A DNA stretch of 64,000 nt from Actinokineospora globicatena. Lineage in GTDB: Bacteria; Actinomycetota; Actinomycetes; Mycobacteriales; Pseudonocardiaceae. Shown in pieces: positions 37,516 through 46,351 of this stretch; position 1 is the first letter of the stretch; every line of letters starts with the position of its first letter. The notes under the pieces were generated by a model that saw only the letters and a list, made by a program, of their open reading frames with translations, was not told the DNA's origin and ran no database searches. A program made the position numbers and the translations under genes. The stretch lies in the NCBI RefSeq assembly GCF_024171945.1, contig NZ_JAMTCR010000004.1:124001-188000 (forward strand), given 5' to 3'.

Positions 37516-38088
37516 ATGGCAAACGACGACGACGCGGTCCTGTCCGCCGTCGGCCCTCGGCTGCGGGCGCTGCGCAAGAGCAGGGGCACCACGCTGACCC
37601 AGCTCGCCGAGACCACCGGCATCTCGGTCAGCACCCTGTCGCGGCTGGAGTCCGGCGAGCGCAAACCCAACCTGGAACTGCTGCTCCCGCTGGCCCGCGC
37701 CTACCAGGTCCCGCTCGACGACCTCGTCGGCGCGCCCGCCGTCGGCGACCCGAGGGTCCGGCTCAAGCCGATCCGGCACGCCGACGCGACGATCCTCCCG
37801 CTGACCCAGCACCCCGGCGGTCCGCAGGCGTTCAAGATGGTCATCCCGGTCACCCGCTGCGACCCGGACCCGCGCACGCACTCGGGCTACGAGTGGCTCT
37901 ACGTCCTCAACGGCAAGCTCCGCCTGGTCCTCGCCGAGCACGACGTGGTGCTCAAGGCGGGGGAGGCGGCCGAGTTCGACACCCGGTTGCCGCACTGGTT
38001 CGGCAGCACGGGGGAGGCGCCGGTGGAGATCCTGAGCCTGTTCGGCTCCCAGGGCGAGCGCATGCACGTCCGCGCCAAACCGCTGTGA
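37516..38088 (+). CDS. XRE-family regulator with cupin sensor domain
   Basis: 190 residues from ATG 37516. The HTH is at ~10-65 (LRALRKSRGTTLTQLAETTG, SVSTLSRLESGERKPNLELL). The cupin_2 domain is at ~105-185 (HSGYEWLYVLNGKLRLVLAE, then GEAAEFDTRLPHWFG). This HTH-cupin type regulates adjacent efflux or metabolic genes and often binds a small ligand in the cupin barrel. Divergent from the MFS exporter; the next gene follows after 16 bp and may be cotranscribed. Confidence 0.92.
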   Translation: MANDDDAVLSAVGPRLRALRKSRGTTLTQLAETTGISVSTLSRLESGERKPNLELLLPLARAYQVPLDDLVGAPAVGDPRVRLKPIRHADATILPLTQHPGGPQAFKMVIPVTRCDPDPRTHSGYEWLYVLNGKLRLVLAEHDVVLKAGEAAEFDTRLPHWFGSTGEAPVEILSLFGSQGERMHVRAKPL

Positions 38089-38104
38089 GCTCTACAGTGG
38101 ACAC

Positions 38105-38632
38105 ATGACTGACACCCCGTGGGAACCACCCCTGGCGGGTACCGAGGCCGAGCACCTCGTCGGGGCCTTGGACCGGCTGCGCACGACGTTCCGCTGGAAG
38201 GCCGACGACCTCGACGCCGAGGGGCTCGCCGCCCGCGTCGGCGCCTCGGAGCTGACCATCGGCAAGCTGCTGCGGCACCTCGCGGTCGTGGAGGACCACA
38301 TCTTCACGGTCCGGCTGTCCGGCGCGCCCTGGGATGGCGACCCGCACTGGGGCTTCGGTCCCACGGACGCGAGCCCCGCGCAGCACTACGCGATCTGGGA
38401 CGCGGCGGTGGAGCGCTCCCGTGCGCGCCTGACCACGGCGTTGGCCGATGGCGGGCTGGAGCAGTTGGTGCACCTCAGCGACGACCAGGGGAACCACGTC
38501 AGCCTGCGGAGGCTGGTGTGCGACCTGGTCGAGGAGTACGGGCGGCACACGGGGCACGCGGACTTGCTGCGCGAGTCCGTGGACGGGCGCGTGGGGGAGG
38601 ACCCACCGCCGGGGTGGCGCCCGGTGTCCTGA
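38105..38632 (+). CDS. DinB-like/DUF664 four-helix protein
   Basis: 175 residues. Matches the mycothiol-transferase-like DinB/DUF664 group common in actinomycetes: LVGALDRLRTTFRWKADDLD, KLLRHLAVVEDHIF with a conserved His, and C-terminal LVEEYGRHTGHADLLRESVDG with two further His residues, giving the metal-binding His triad. Likely a thiol-dependent enzyme, possibly in detoxification, in keeping with the efflux pump and XRE-cupin regulator immediately upstream. Ends before a bidirectional terminator. Confidence 0.85.
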   Translation: MTDTPWEPPLAGTEAEHLVGALDRLRTTFRWKADDLDAEGLAARVGASELTIGKLLRHLAVVEDHIFTVRLSGAPWDGDPHWGFGPTDASPAQHYAIWDAAVERSRARLTTALADGGLEQLVHLSDDQGNHVSLRRLVCDLVEEYGRHTGHADLLRESVDGRVGEDPPPGWRPVS

Positions 38633-38664
38633 CGGTCTGTCCGGTGTGGACTGACGGCGTGGGT

Positions 38665-38696
38665 GTGTGCGGGGCCGGGTGACCGACCCCGCACAC
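38665..38696. terminator. bidirectional terminator hairpin
   Basis: GTGTGCGGGG (38665-38674) pairs perfectly with CCCCGCACAC (38687-38696), 12-nt loop, between the convergent DinB-like gene and the peptide operon. Confidence 0.75.
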
Positions 38697-38708
38697 GGGG
38701 GTTGAGCC

Positions 38709-38903
38709 TCACTCGGTGGCCGCCTCGGTGATCATGGTGGTGGCCAGGAAACCGATGCTCGCGCCGATGGCGGCGCCGACCGGGCCGCCCGCGGCGAAGC
38801 CGATCGCCGCGCCGGTCTTGGCGCCGACCGCCTGGCCGATGCCCGCGCCGACGCCGGTGGCGACGGTCTCGATGATGATCTCCTCGTTGGTCTTCCTCGC
38901 CAT
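38709..38903 (-). CDS. 64-residue glycine-zipper membrane peptide
   Basis: ATG 38903 with GGGGAG 8 nt upstream. The N-terminus is charged (MARKTNEEIIIET). It is followed by a Gly/Ala zipper of about 45 residues with regular small-xxx-small spacing (VGAGIGQAVGAKTGAAIGFA, GGPVGAAIGASIGFL) and a short acidic end. It should form a membrane hairpin or self-associating helix, as in bacteriocin- or phage-holin-like peptides. No family assigned. Last gene of an operon headed by a sensor kinase; its start resembles that of the 40-residue peptide just upstream (K-T-N-E-E vs K-A-N-E-R). Confidence 0.7.
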   Translation of the reverse strand: MARKTNEEIIIETVATGVGAGIGQAVGAKTGAAIGFAAGGPVGAAIGASIGFLATTMITEAATE

Positions 38904-38954
38904 TGCCTTGCTCCCCTGCTGGTGTGCGTTGGTCAGTGCCTATGTGGTGTGCGG

Positions 38955-39001
38955 TGCCTGGGTGGTGCTCTGTGCCTGGTGGTGCTCGGTGCTCGGGTGG
39001 T
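38955..39001. repeat. short degenerate tandem repeat between the two peptide genes
   Basis: Three units of about 17-18 bp, TGCCTGGGTGGTGCTCTG at 38955, TGCCTGGTGGTGCTCGG at 38973 and a partial TGCTCGGGTGGTTC at 38990, fill most of the 98-bp gap. On the transcribed minus strand they could influence the ratio of the two peptides. Confidence 0.6.
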
Positions 39002-39124
39002 TCAGTCGTCGCCGAAGCAGCCGTCGACGATGAGGGTGCCGACGATGGTGCTCGTGAGCACGCACACCCCGGTCGCGATGGCCACCTGTTCGACGGTCCG
39101 CTCGTTGGCCTTCTTCTTGCTCAT
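39002..39124 (-). CDS. 40-residue peptide with two cysteines
   Basis: ATG 39124 preceded by GGGAGG at 6-nt spacing, TGA at 39002-39004. Lys-rich start MSKKKANERTVEQ, one hydrophobic helix of about 20 residues (VAIATGVCVLTSTIVGTLIV) and an acidic end with a second Cys (DGCFGDD). The good ribosome site and its shared N-terminal pattern with the 64-residue peptide support a real gene. Possible roles are a secreted signal, a bacteriocin-like peptide or a small membrane regulator; none is proven. Confidence 0.65.
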   Translation of the reverse strand: MSKKKANERTVEQVAIATGVCVLTSTIVGTLIVDGCFGDD

Positions 39125-39172
39125 GTCCGCCTCCCGACTTCTCCCGGACCTTTCCCCGTCCGGTGACACCAA

Positions 39173-39817
39173 CTATCCGGCGTCGTCGGGTCGGTCGGAA
39201 TGGGAAACTTCGTACGGTGTGCGCAAGGTGGTGGACGTGCGTGGCCACGGCCGCGGTGACGGTCGCAAGCGGCGCCAGTCGTACGGCGGGTGTCCCAGGC
39301 GCGGGTGGGACCGGTCGTGGACGTTCATCAACACCCAGGCCGCGAGCGCGCCGCCGATCGCGACCTTCCCGAGCACTGACGCGACTCCCGTGATGGGGGC
39401 CGCGAGTCCGGCAAGTCCCGCGAAGCCAACGAGGGTCCCGAAAATCGGGTACACGACCAGCTGGTGCCACACCTTGGTCGGCGAAAACGCTTGCGCCGCC
39501 GTGTAGTAGCCGCGTCGCAGCTCGTCGACCCATTGCCAGAGGCCGAATCCCAGCCACACCGCGCAGGACACGACGACCGCCGCGGCCGTGCCGAGGAACG
39601 CGACCGCACGGGGGAGGCCGTCCGGTGTCAACGCGAAACCGATGCCGCACGCCACGCACAGCAGGGGATCGCCGTAGGCCAGCGCGGTGAACTCCGCGCG
39701 GGGGCGGATGATCCGGCGCTCCAGGAGCAGCGCCAGTGCCACGTGTCCGCCGGGGGTGATGGCGAACGCGATCACCACGCCGCTCACCCAGTCCAGGCCG
39801 AGCGGCCAGGGCGTCAC
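39173..39817 (-). CDS. five-TM integral membrane protein of the kinase/peptide operon
   Basis: 214 residues from GTG 39817, whose GTGA overlaps the stop of the response regulator gene. About five hydrophobic helices lie between residues 8 and 175 (VSGVVIAFAITPGGHVALAL, LCVACGIGFAL, AVAFLGTAAAVVVSCAVWLG and two more). The C-terminal ~45 residues are hydrophilic, Arg/Pro-rich. No transporter signature recognised. By context it may export, process or sense the two short peptides encoded next. Confidence 0.75.
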   Translation of the reverse strand: MTPWPLGLDWVSGVVIAFAITPGGHVALALLLERRIIRPRAEFTALAYGDPLLCVACGIGFALTPDGLPRAVAFLGTAAAVVVSCAVWLGFGLWQWVDELRRGYYTAAQAFSPTKVWHQLVVYPIFGTLVGFAGLAGLAAPITGVASVLGKVAIGGALAAWVLMNVHDRSHPRLGHPPYDWRRLRPSPRPWPRTSTTLRTPYEVSHSDRPDDAG

Positions 39818-40599
39818 GGGCGGTCTCGGTACTTGCGCGCGGCCCGGGACGCGGCGGTGGTCCTGCGGGCGGGTGGTTGCCGGTCGCGCACCAGCGCCTC
39901 CAGTTCGGTGTCGGCGAAGAACCTCGCGTGCTTGACGGCGAAGGCGTGCATCGGTGCCAGCAGGTGCTTCTTGGGCGTCTCCGGTTCGCGCGGGAGCGAC
40001 CGCAACCGGGCCTCCACCTCGCGCATCACCGGGTAGTGGGTGGCCAGGAACTTGTCCACGGTCCGCGAGTGCACGTGCGCCGCGATGGCCACCTCGTTGC
40101 GGTCCGCGTACTGGGAGAGCAGGCGCCAGATCGTGAGTTCGGTCTGGTTGCGCACCAGCTGGTCCAGCACGGTAGGTGTCCCTTGTGGACGATAGCGCTG
40201 GGACAGCGGGTCGGTGGCGGGTCGCATCCCGGACCCCACCAGCTGCTTGACCAACGCCCGGATCTGGTCCTGGGTGGCGCTCTTGGACAGCAGGGCCAGC
40301 GGCGCGTAGTGCTGGAAGGCGGCCAGCAACAGCAGCGCGCGGTTCTCCTCGCTGTCGGCCGAGTACACGACGGCGGGCACGTCTGCGGCGGCCAGGTGGC
40401 GCAACGCGGTGAGACCCGTCTCGCTCGACTCGTAGGAGAAGTCCAGGTCGACGAACGCCAGGTCGAACCGGTGCCCGGCGAGCGCGGTGCCCACCGCGGC
40501 CGGGCTCAGCAGCACCCGCACCTCGTGCCCGCTGCCGTCGAGCGCCCTGGCCACGGTGTTGCCCACCTCCAGGATGTCGTCCACCACCACGATCCGCAT
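39814..40599 (-). CDS. response regulator with atypical C-terminal domain
   Basis: 261 residues. The receiver at ~1-115 has the acidic pair in IVVVDDILEVG, phospho-acceptor Asp in DLAFVDLDF, the Thr/Ser position VVYSADSEEN and a switch Lys in LLSKSATQDQ. Residues ~140-220 hold a helical output segment (LVRNQTELTIWRLLSQYADR, then NEVAIAAHVHSRTVDKFLAT) that reads as an HTH of the NarL/sigma-4 sort but is not canonical. The tail is basic. The gene starts 3 bp after the kinase stop, so they form a cognate pair. Confidence 0.85.
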   Translation of the reverse strand: MRIVVVDDILEVGNTVARALDGSGHEVRVLLSPAAVGTALAGHRFDLAFVDLDFSYESSETGLTALRHLAAADVPAVVYSADSEENRALLLLAAFQHYAPLALLSKSATQDQIRALVKQLVGSGMRPATDPLSQRYRPQGTPTVLDQLVRNQTELTIWRLLSQYADRNEVAIAAHVHSRTVDKFLATHYPVMREVEARLRSLPREPETPKKHLLAPMHAFAVKHARFFADTELEALVRDRQPPARRTTAASRAARKYRDRP

Positions 40600-40602
40600 C
40601 GG

Positions 40603-41916
40603 TCAGCGCCCCCCGCGCCGGTCGGTCCCCGGTGGGCTCAACCGGGTGCCCGCCTCGTGCGACTGGGTCCGCCACCGGGCGCGGACCAGGGTGCCCACCC
40701 CGGTCGCCGTCCACTCGATGTCGCCGCCGAAGAGCACCAGCCGCCCGCGGAGCAACGCCGCACTCCCGTGCGGCCGGTCTAAGTCATCCGGGGAGATGCC
40801 CGGTCCGTCATCGCGCACGGTTAGCACCACCTCATCCGCATCCGCCCAGCAAGTTAGCTCTACCGACTCGGCACCGGCGTTGAGCGCGTTGGTGAGTAGG
40901 TCCGGGAGCACCCGTCGGGCGATTTGCGCGTCCGCCGGACCTAGCACTACCTCCGCGCCGTCCCGCAGTACGCACGCGGGGCGCCAGTGCGACGGCAGTA
41001 CTCGCTGCGTGGTCTCCCACAGGTCGCCGAAGTGCCTACGACGTTGGTCGCGGTGCACGTCCAGGACGTCGCGGCGCAGCTCTTCCACCCGCATCAGCAC
41101 CTCGCGGGCGAGGCTGCGCACCTCGGCCAACACCGGCGCGGGCTCGTCGACGTAGCGCTGCAGCAACCCGGCCGAGTTCTTCACCTGGCTGTGCAGGTCG
41201 ATCGCGATCTCCTGCCGGTTGAGCAGGTGGCTGGTGCGGGCGTGGCTGACCGACGCGCGCAGCAGCACGTCGAACGCCGCCCAGACCGGGTAGTAGAGGA
41301 ACGGGGTCGCGCTCAGCACGAGCCAGGCCGCCGTGGACACCGCGTGCTCGGTGTAGGGGGCGGCGCCGACCAGGATGATCGAGCTGAGCACCGGCGCGAA
41401 GGTGTAGCGGAACACCCGCATCCCGCGCGGCGGCGGCTGCTCCACGCTGTACCAGCCGGGATCGATCACCGCCTGCAGCACGGCCTCCCACACGTACAGG
41501 ATCGCCAGCACCAGGCCGACCACGCGCACCCCGGGCGGCAACGACGCCAACGGGAACGGCCCGGCGAACAGCCACGTCGCCAGCAGCGCACCAGCGCCTT
41601 CGGCGAGCCCCGAGGCGTCGACCGTCGCCCGGCCGGAGGTCGAGGTGAGGTGGCCGACCAACCGCCGCAGCCCCGGCACGCGGCCCAACGCCGCCAGCGT
41701 CTCCGGCCGCACGTGGGCGAAGGCCAGCAGCACCGCGCCGGTGCCCACCAGCAGGTGCGCCGCCCCGCGCACCCGATCGGCCGGGTCCGCCCACAGCAGG
41801 GTCAGCCAGACCCCGGCCAGCAGCCCGGCCCGGATCCAGCACCCCGCCGCCCACAACGGCGCCGCGGCCCGGACGGCGGTGCTGAACCTGACCTGGGCCT
41901 CGTCGAAACCCCGCAC
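40603..41916 (-). CDS. membrane sensor histidine kinase
   Basis: 437 residues from GTG 41916, chosen for the AGGAG 4-5 nt upstream; GTG 41997 is in frame but its extra 27 residues look non-coding. Several hydrophobic segments in the first ~230 residues form the sensor. The dimerisation helix is RQEIAIDLHSQVKNSAGLLQ with the likely phospho-His. The HATPase region has LPDLLTNALNAGAESVEL and VRDDGPGISPDDL, then a shortened lid. First gene of an operon with its regulator, a membrane protein and two short peptides. A membrane-embedded sensor without a large extracellular loop is common in peptide-sensing systems, but the ligand is unknown. Confidence 0.85.
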   Translation of the reverse strand: MRGFDEAQVRFSTAVRAAAPLWAAGCWIRAGLLAGVWLTLLWADPADRVRGAAHLLVGTGAVLLAFAHVRPETLAALGRVPGLRRLVGHLTSTSGRATVDASGLAEGAGALLATWLFAGPFPLASLPPGVRVVGLVLAILYVWEAVLQAVIDPGWYSVEQPPPRGMRVFRYTFAPVLSSIILVGAAPYTEHAVSTAAWLVLSATPFLYYPVWAAFDVLLRASVSHARTSHLLNRQEIAIDLHSQVKNSAGLLQRYVDEPAPVLAEVRSLAREVLMRVEELRRDVLDVHRDQRRRHFGDLWETTQRVLPSHWRPACVLRDGAEVVLGPADAQIARRVLPDLLTNALNAGAESVELTCWADADEVVLTVRDDGPGISPDDLDRPHGSAALLRGRLVLFGGDIEWTATGVGTLVRARWRTQSHEAGTRLSPPGTDRRGGR

Positions 41917-42033
41917 AACACTCCTGATCGTCGACCACCACCAGTGGGTTTCATGGTCGTCACAGATCAGTCGCGGCAGGAAGGGGAAACTTCGCACTCC
42001 TGCGGCGTAGAGGCGCGCGGTGGGCCATCAGGC

Positions 42034-42441
42034 CTAGTTGACGTAGTACATCAGGACGTAGCTGGCCCAGAGGGCGGTGGCCAGGCCCACGCCCCCGAGG
42101 ATCGGGCGCGTCCGGCCGCGCTTGGCACCGAAGAAGGTCTCGCGGACGGCCAGGCCGAGGAACACCAGCAGGGCCGCGACCAGGACGGCGGTGGGCAGCG
42201 GGGCGGTGACCAGGCCCCAGCCGATCGCGGCCAGCAGACCGACGAACAGGCCGACGGCCAGCATGCCCAGCACGAACTCGCCCAGGAGTTCGGCCAGGAA
42301 CTCGACCAGGAAGCGGACCGCCGCGGCGATCCCGTGCCACACCCCGATCAGCAACCGCAACCAGAGAGCAGGTCTGGCCGTGGCCCCACGCGCCGCCCTG
42401 ACCTCGGCTATCGCGGCGGCCACTTCTTTGTCTCGATCCAC
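42034..42441 (-). CDS. small integral membrane protein, unknown
   Basis: 135 residues from ATG 42441. A charged N-terminal helix (MDRDKEVAAAIAEVRAARG) is followed by three hydrophobic segments (about 38-80, 82-100, 112-134) and a short basic loop FFGAKRGRTRP. No family recognised. It lies 118 bp upstream of the kinase start on the same strand, so cotranscription is possible but not shown. Confidence 0.65.
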   Translation of the reverse strand: MDRDKEVAAAIAEVRAARGATARPALWLRLLIGVWHGIAAAVRFLVEFLAELLGEFVLGMLAVGLFVGLLAAIGWGLVTAPLPTAVLVAALLVFLGLAVRETFFGAKRGRTRPILGGVGLATALWASYVLMYYVN

Positions 42442-42511
42442 AGCACCCAGTATCCCGATCCACGTGGCCGCCGTCGAAAAGCGTCCACAGTGGACCGGGA
42501 GGGTGCCGGGG

Positions 42512-42895
42512 TCAGTCGACCGGCAGCACGTGGTGCAGCTGCTGGCAGCCCTCGATCGGCACGCAGCCCTCGCCCTCGAACACCAGCCTGCTCGGGTCGC
42601 TGACCAGGTCGGCCTCCATCGCCAGCTTGAAGCCCGCGATGCTGCCCGCCGCGCGCATGGTCGGGTTCGCCTGGTCGACGGTGTACTGGAACAGCCGGAC
42701 GCCGACCGCGTAGGCGGTGATCAGCGCGGACACCCCGTCGTCGGTGGAGATGGTCGCCTCGATCCGGAAGGCGCCCATGAAGGTGAAGGTGTGGTCCTGG
42801 GTGTTGCGGGCCGACGGGTGGATCCTGGTCTCGGGCAGCGCGCGCGCCGAGAGCAGTGCGGCGGCTTCGGCGGCGGTGATCTGAGTGGTCGACAT
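42512..42895 (-). CDS. hypothetical protein, soluble
   Basis: 127 residues from ATG 42895 with a perfect AGGAGG upstream. It opens STTQITAAEAAALLSARALP and reads as an alpha+beta protein (TFTFMGAFRIEATISTDDGV, VDQANPTMRAAGSIAGFKLA). Two Cys lie near the end (GCVPIEGCQQLHH). No known motif or signal peptide. Its strong ribosome site suggests high expression. Confidence 0.65.
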   Translation of the reverse strand: MSTTQITAAEAAALLSARALPETRIHPSARNTQDHTFTFMGAFRIEATISTDDGVSALITAYAVGVRLFQYTVDQANPTMRAAGSIAGFKLAMEADLVSDPSRLVFEGEGCVPIEGCQQLHHVLPVD

Positions 42896-43184
42896 GGTTC
42901 CTCCTGCGCTGGTGGCGGTCCCCCGACCGGACCGGATTCGTCACACCGAGTCTCATCACCCGGCCGCTTTCCCTCAACGGTGTTCCCCCGCTGGTGAGGA
43001 CGTCCCACGCCTGTGGGTGAGCTGCCCACATGCCGTTGCTGGTCTCCGCTACCGGCGACGGTCCACAATGCACTCGGACGGGGTCCGCCGACGGCGCCGC
43101 CGCCGATCCCGGTGGGTGTACGGGCGCCGGTCACGGGGTGTGCGATCGTGGGAGTGACCGGAGTACCAGCTCAGCGGAGGTGTC

Positions 43185-43868
43185 GTGCACCTGGTGATCG
43201 TCGACGACGAGGCGGCCGTGCGGGACTCGCTGTCGCGGACCCTGCGGTTCGAGGGCTACACCGTCTCGACGGCGGGCGACGGGGCCGCCGCGCTCAGCCT
43301 GATCCGCTCCGCGCGACCGGACGGCGTGCTGCTCGACGTCACCATGCCGGTGCTCGACGGCCTCGACGCGTGCCGGGTGCTGCGCGCCGAGGGCAACTAC
43401 GTGCCGATCCTCATGCTGACCGCGCGCACCGGCGTCGACGACCGGGTCGCCGGGCTGGAGGCGGGCGCCGACGACTACCTGGTCAAGCCGTTCGCGCTGC
43501 AGGAACTGCTGGCCAGGGTGCGCGCGCTGCTGCGCAGGACCGAGTACAACGCCACCGCCGACACCTCGCTGCGCTTCGCCGACGTGGTGCTCGACCCGGC
43601 CACGCGCGAGGTCACCCGGAGCGGCAGGCCGCTGCGGCTGACCAGGACCGAGTTCGCGATCCTGGAGGCCTTCCTGCGCCACCCGCGCATCGTGCTCACC
43701 CGCACCCTGATGTTCGAGCAGGTCTGGGGCTACGACTTCGGCGCGGCGTCCAACGGGCTCGACGTCTACGTCGGCTACCTGCGCCGCAAGCTGGAGGCCG
43801 ACGGGGAGCCCCGGCTGCTGCACACGGTGCGCGGCGTCGGCTACGTCCTGCGGGAGGAGCCGTTGTGA
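43185..43868 (+). CDS. OmpR-family response regulator, MprA-like
   Basis: 227 residues from GTG 43185. Receiver with [11 protein letters not shown], phospho-Asp in [14 protein letters not shown], Thr in MLTARTG and Lys in [10 protein letters not shown]. Winged-helix DNA-binding domain at ~130-225 ([36 protein letters not shown]). Closest in pattern to MprA of mycobacteria, which handles envelope stress. The stop overlaps the GTG of the kinase gene. Confidence 0.92.
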   Translation: MHLVIVDDEAAVRDSLSRTLRFEGYTVSTAGDGAAALSLIRSARPDGVLLDVTMPVLDGLDACRVLRAEGNYVPILMLTARTGVDDRVAGLEAGADDYLVKPFALQELLARVRALLRRTEYNATADTSLRFADVVLDPATREVTRSGRPLRLTRTEFAILEAFLRHPRIVLTRTLMFEQVWGYDFGAASNGLDVYVGYLRRKLEADGEPRLLHTVRGVGYVLREEPL

Positions 43869-45226
43869 GGCTGTCGCTGCGGTCACGGCTGACCGCGCTG
43901 GCCGTCGGGGCGGTCGCCGTCGCGGTGCTCGGGGTCGCGCTGACCTCGTGGTTGCTGGTGCGCGGCAAGCTGAACCGGGACTTCGACGACCGGCTCCAGT
44001 CCGCCGCCCGGATCGCTGTCGTCGCGGCTTCGCCCGCCGACGCCATCGTCCTGCTGCGCGACGACCGCACCCGGGGACCTCGGCGTGGGGACGACCTGGT
44101 CGTGCAGTTCGTCGACCGGACGGGGCAGGTCAGGGGCACCAGCGGTGGGCCGCTCATCCCGCTGAGCAGCCGTGCGGTCGCGGTCGCGGCGGGGATGGGC
44201 GCCCGGCTCATCGAGGAGGTGGACCTCGGCGGCGACCGCTACCGGGTGCTGACCGTGCAACGCCAGGGCGGCGCGGTGCAGGTGGCGATGGACGTGGAGG
44301 CCGTCGAGGACACCCTGGACGAGCTCCAGCTCTGGCACGGGCTCGTCGGCCTGGTCGGGGTAGCGCTCGCGGCCATCGCCGGGTGGCTGGTGGCCCGCAC
44401 CGCGCTGCGCCCGGTCGACGACCTCACGGCCGCCGCTGAGCGGGTGGCCAGGACGCAGGACCTCTCGGCGGGGATCGCGGTGCGCGGCACCGACGAGATC
44501 GCCCGGCTCGGTGGCGCCATCAACGCCATGCTGACCGCCCTCGCCGACTCCCGTGACGCGCAACGCCGCCTCGCGCAAGACGCCGGGCACGAGCTTCGCA
44601 CCCCGTTGACCAGTCTGCGCAACAACATCGAGCTGCTGATCCACGCCGATACCCGCACGAAGGACCTGCCTGCCGACGACCGGGCGCGGCTGCTGGCTGA
44701 TCTGCGTGCCCAGACTGAGGAACTCACGACTCTTATCGGCGAGCTAGTCGATCTGTCTACCGGGGACCGGTCGCCGGAGGTGGAGGAGCCGCTAGACCTG
44801 GCTGACGTCGTTGGGCCTGCCGTGGAACGAGCCCGCGCCAGGACTACCCACGTGCGGTACGTGACCGAGTTCGAGCCCGCCGTGGTGCTCGCGCGTCCGG
44901 TGTCGTTGGAGCGCGCTGTGCTGAACCTCTTGGACAACGCGGCCAAGTGGAGTCCCGCTGGGAGCACGGTCACCACTCGCGTCACAACCGACCGCGGGTG
45001 GGCCCGGGTGGACGTCGACGACGAGGGGCCGGGGATCGCGGAGAAGGACATGCCGTACGTCTTCGAGCGCTTCTACCGGGCCGCCGCCGCGAAGTCGCTG
45101 CCGGGATCGGGGCTCGGGCTGGCCATCGTCGCCCAGGTCGCGGCGCAGCACGGCGGGCTCGGGGCTGTCGGGTCCGCGCCCGGTGGGGGTGCGCGGGTGT
45201 CGATCCTGCTGCCGCTGGTTTCTTAA
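43865..45226 (+). CDS. sensor histidine kinase, MprB-like
   Basis: 453 residues from GTG 43865, overlapping the regulator stop as GTGA; the open frame from 43013 is antiparallel noise. TM1 at ~8-32, an extracellular loop of ~125 residues, TM2 at ~160-180, HAMP ([18 protein letters not shown]), His in [20 protein letters not shown], and ATPase boxes [19 protein letters not shown] and [10 protein letters not shown]. Pairs with the upstream MprA-like regulator. A short direct repeat behind the gene looks like the pair's own binding site. Confidence 0.92.
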   Translation: MRLSLRSRLTALAVGAVAVAVLGVALTSWLLVRGKLNRDFDDRLQSAARIAVVAASPADAIVLLRDDRTRGPRRGDDLVVQFVDRTGQVRGTSGGPLIPLSSRAVAVAAGMGARLIEEVDLGGDRYRVLTVQRQGGAVQVAMDVEAVEDTLDELQLWHGLVGLVGVALAAIAGWLVARTALRPVDDLTAAAERVARTQDLSAGIAVRGTDEIARLGGAINAMLTALADSRDAQRRLAQDAGHELRTPLTSLRNNIELLIHADTRTKDLPADDRARLLADLRAQTEELTTLIGELVDLSTGDRSPEVEEPLDLADVVGPAVERARARTTHVRYVTEFEPAVVLARPVSLERAVLNLLDNAAKWSPAGSTVTTRVTTDRGWARVDVDDEGPGIAEKDMPYVFERFYRAAAAKSLPGSGLGLAIVAQVAAQHGGLGAVGSAPGGGARVSILLPLVS

Positions 45227-45242
45227 CGAAGCGCGACCTGTC

Positions 45243-45259
45243 TCTCATCGTCGTCTCAT
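45243..45259 (+). promoter_or_regulatory. TCTCAT direct repeat, candidate response-regulator site
   Basis: TCTCAT at 45243-45248 and again at 45254-45259, 11 bp apart (one helical turn), as expected for a dimer of an OmpR/MprA-type regulator. It lies 17 bp after the kinase stop and about 140 bp before the next gene, so it probably regulates that gene. Confidence 0.45.
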
Positions 45260-45395
45260 GAAGCTCGGCCATCGTCTGTGGTGTGCTGACCACCCACCTG
45301 TCCGATGTGGACCTCCGGTGCGGTGGTCGCCACGAACCCGTCACCGCCGCTGCCGCGCGGGGGGACCGCGTGACCGCACCGGAAAGGCACCGCTG

Positions 45396-46082
45396 ATGAC
45401 CACACCGCAGGACCCGAACACCCCCCGCGCCGAGGGGACCCAGCCGACCCAGCCGCTGGGGCAGCCGGAGACGCCTGCCCAGCCGACGGAGCGTCTCGCC
45501 CAGCCTGGTGCGGGCCAGTCGGGTACTGCAGGCGAGACTGGCGCCGCTGGCCAGTCGGGTTCCGCTGGGGAGGCAGGTCCGGCAGCGCACTCGGGCTCTG
45601 CCGGGCAGCCGGGTGGTGCTGAGCAGGCAAGCGGAGGCGTCCAGCCGGATCCCGCGGGGCAGTCGGGCCCCGCCGCGCAGTCGACCGAGCACCTGCCGCA
45701 TCCGGAGCAGGCCCCCCAGGCGGACGGGCAGTCGACCGCGTACGTGCACGCCCCAGGTGCGGTGCCGCCGAGGTCGCGGTGGCGTCGGGCTGGGGCGACG
45801 ACCGGTCGGGTGGCCCGGCACCGGGCGACCTTGGTGGTCGCGGCGCTGCTCATCGGCGGCGCGGTCGGTGCGGGCATCACCGCCCTCGCGCTGCACGACC
45901 ACGACGACCGCCCACGGGTCGTCGACGCCCGTGATCGCGGCGGCGACCTGCGCGGGGGCCCCGACCGCCGGGGCGACGGCGACTTCCGCGGCCGCTGGGG
46001 CGGCAGCGACGACCGCAGCCGCGACGACCGCGGCGGTGACCGCCGAGGAGGCGACCGAGGCGACGGACCTGGGCGCGGCTGA
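45396..46082 (+). CDS. single-TM protein with Pro/Gln/Gly-rich N-domain and Asp/Arg-rich tail
   Basis: 228 residues from ATG 45396 (GGAAAGG upstream); the frame extends to 45183 but overlaps the kinase gene. Residues 1-140 are low-complexity, with repeated Q-P and G-x-x-G/S units ([11 protein letters not shown]). A basic patch ([18 protein letters not shown]) precedes a TM helix [20 protein letters not shown] at ~150-170. The outside part is HDHDDRPR then D/R/G repeats. It likely sits in the membrane with a charged external tail. Probable target of the MprAB-like pair: adjacent, same direction, repeat site in between. Confidence 0.65.
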   Translation: MTTPQDPNTPRAEGTQPTQPLGQPETPAQPTERLAQPGAGQSGTAGETGAAGQSGSAGEAGPAAHSGSAGQPGGAEQASGGVQPDPAGQSGPAAQSTEHLPHPEQAPQADGQSTAYVHAPGAVPPRSRWRRAGATTGRVARHRATLVVAALLIGGAVGAGITALALHDHDDRPRVVDARDRGGDLRGGPDRRGDGDFRGRWGGSDDRSRDDRGGDRRGGDRGDGPGRG

Positions 46083-46096
46083 GCCGACGCCCACCC

Positions 46097-46138
46097 GCGG
46101 GTCCCCAGGACGTGTCCCCCCGGCGTCCGGGGACCCGC
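46097..46138 (+). terminator. terminator hairpin after one-TM protein gene
   Basis: Stem 46097-46106 with 46129-46138 (10 bp, perfect) continued, after a one-base bulge, by GGACG/CGTCC, with an 11-nt loop. It begins 15 bp after the stop at 46082. Confidence 0.7.
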
Positions 46139-46215
46139 CACACCTCGCCGTCACCCATCAGGGTGCTGAGCCTCGCCCTCACCCGTCGGGTAGTCGAGCG
46201 GACCGCTGGACCTCG

Positions 46216-46250
46216 CCCCACCGTGCCGGGCTTCGTCCGGCACGGTGGGG
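46216..46250 (+). terminator. second strong hairpin (terminator or insulator)
   Basis: Perfect 14-bp stem CCCCACCGTGCCGG (46216-46229) / 46237-46250 with a 7-nt loop, 134 bp after the previous stop and about 100 bp before the chemoreceptor start. A third inverted repeat, CTTCGTTCT (46261-46269) / AGAACGAAG (46280-46288), follows 10 bp later and may be an operator in the chemoreceptor leader. Confidence 0.6.
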
Positions 46251-46351
46251 ATTCGGGGGACTTCGTTCTCGGTCTCCTCAGAACGAAGCCCCGCCTGCCG
46301 AACCTGCTCGCGATGGTGCCCGTGACGGGGCCGGGGCGGGAAGAGGCTCGG

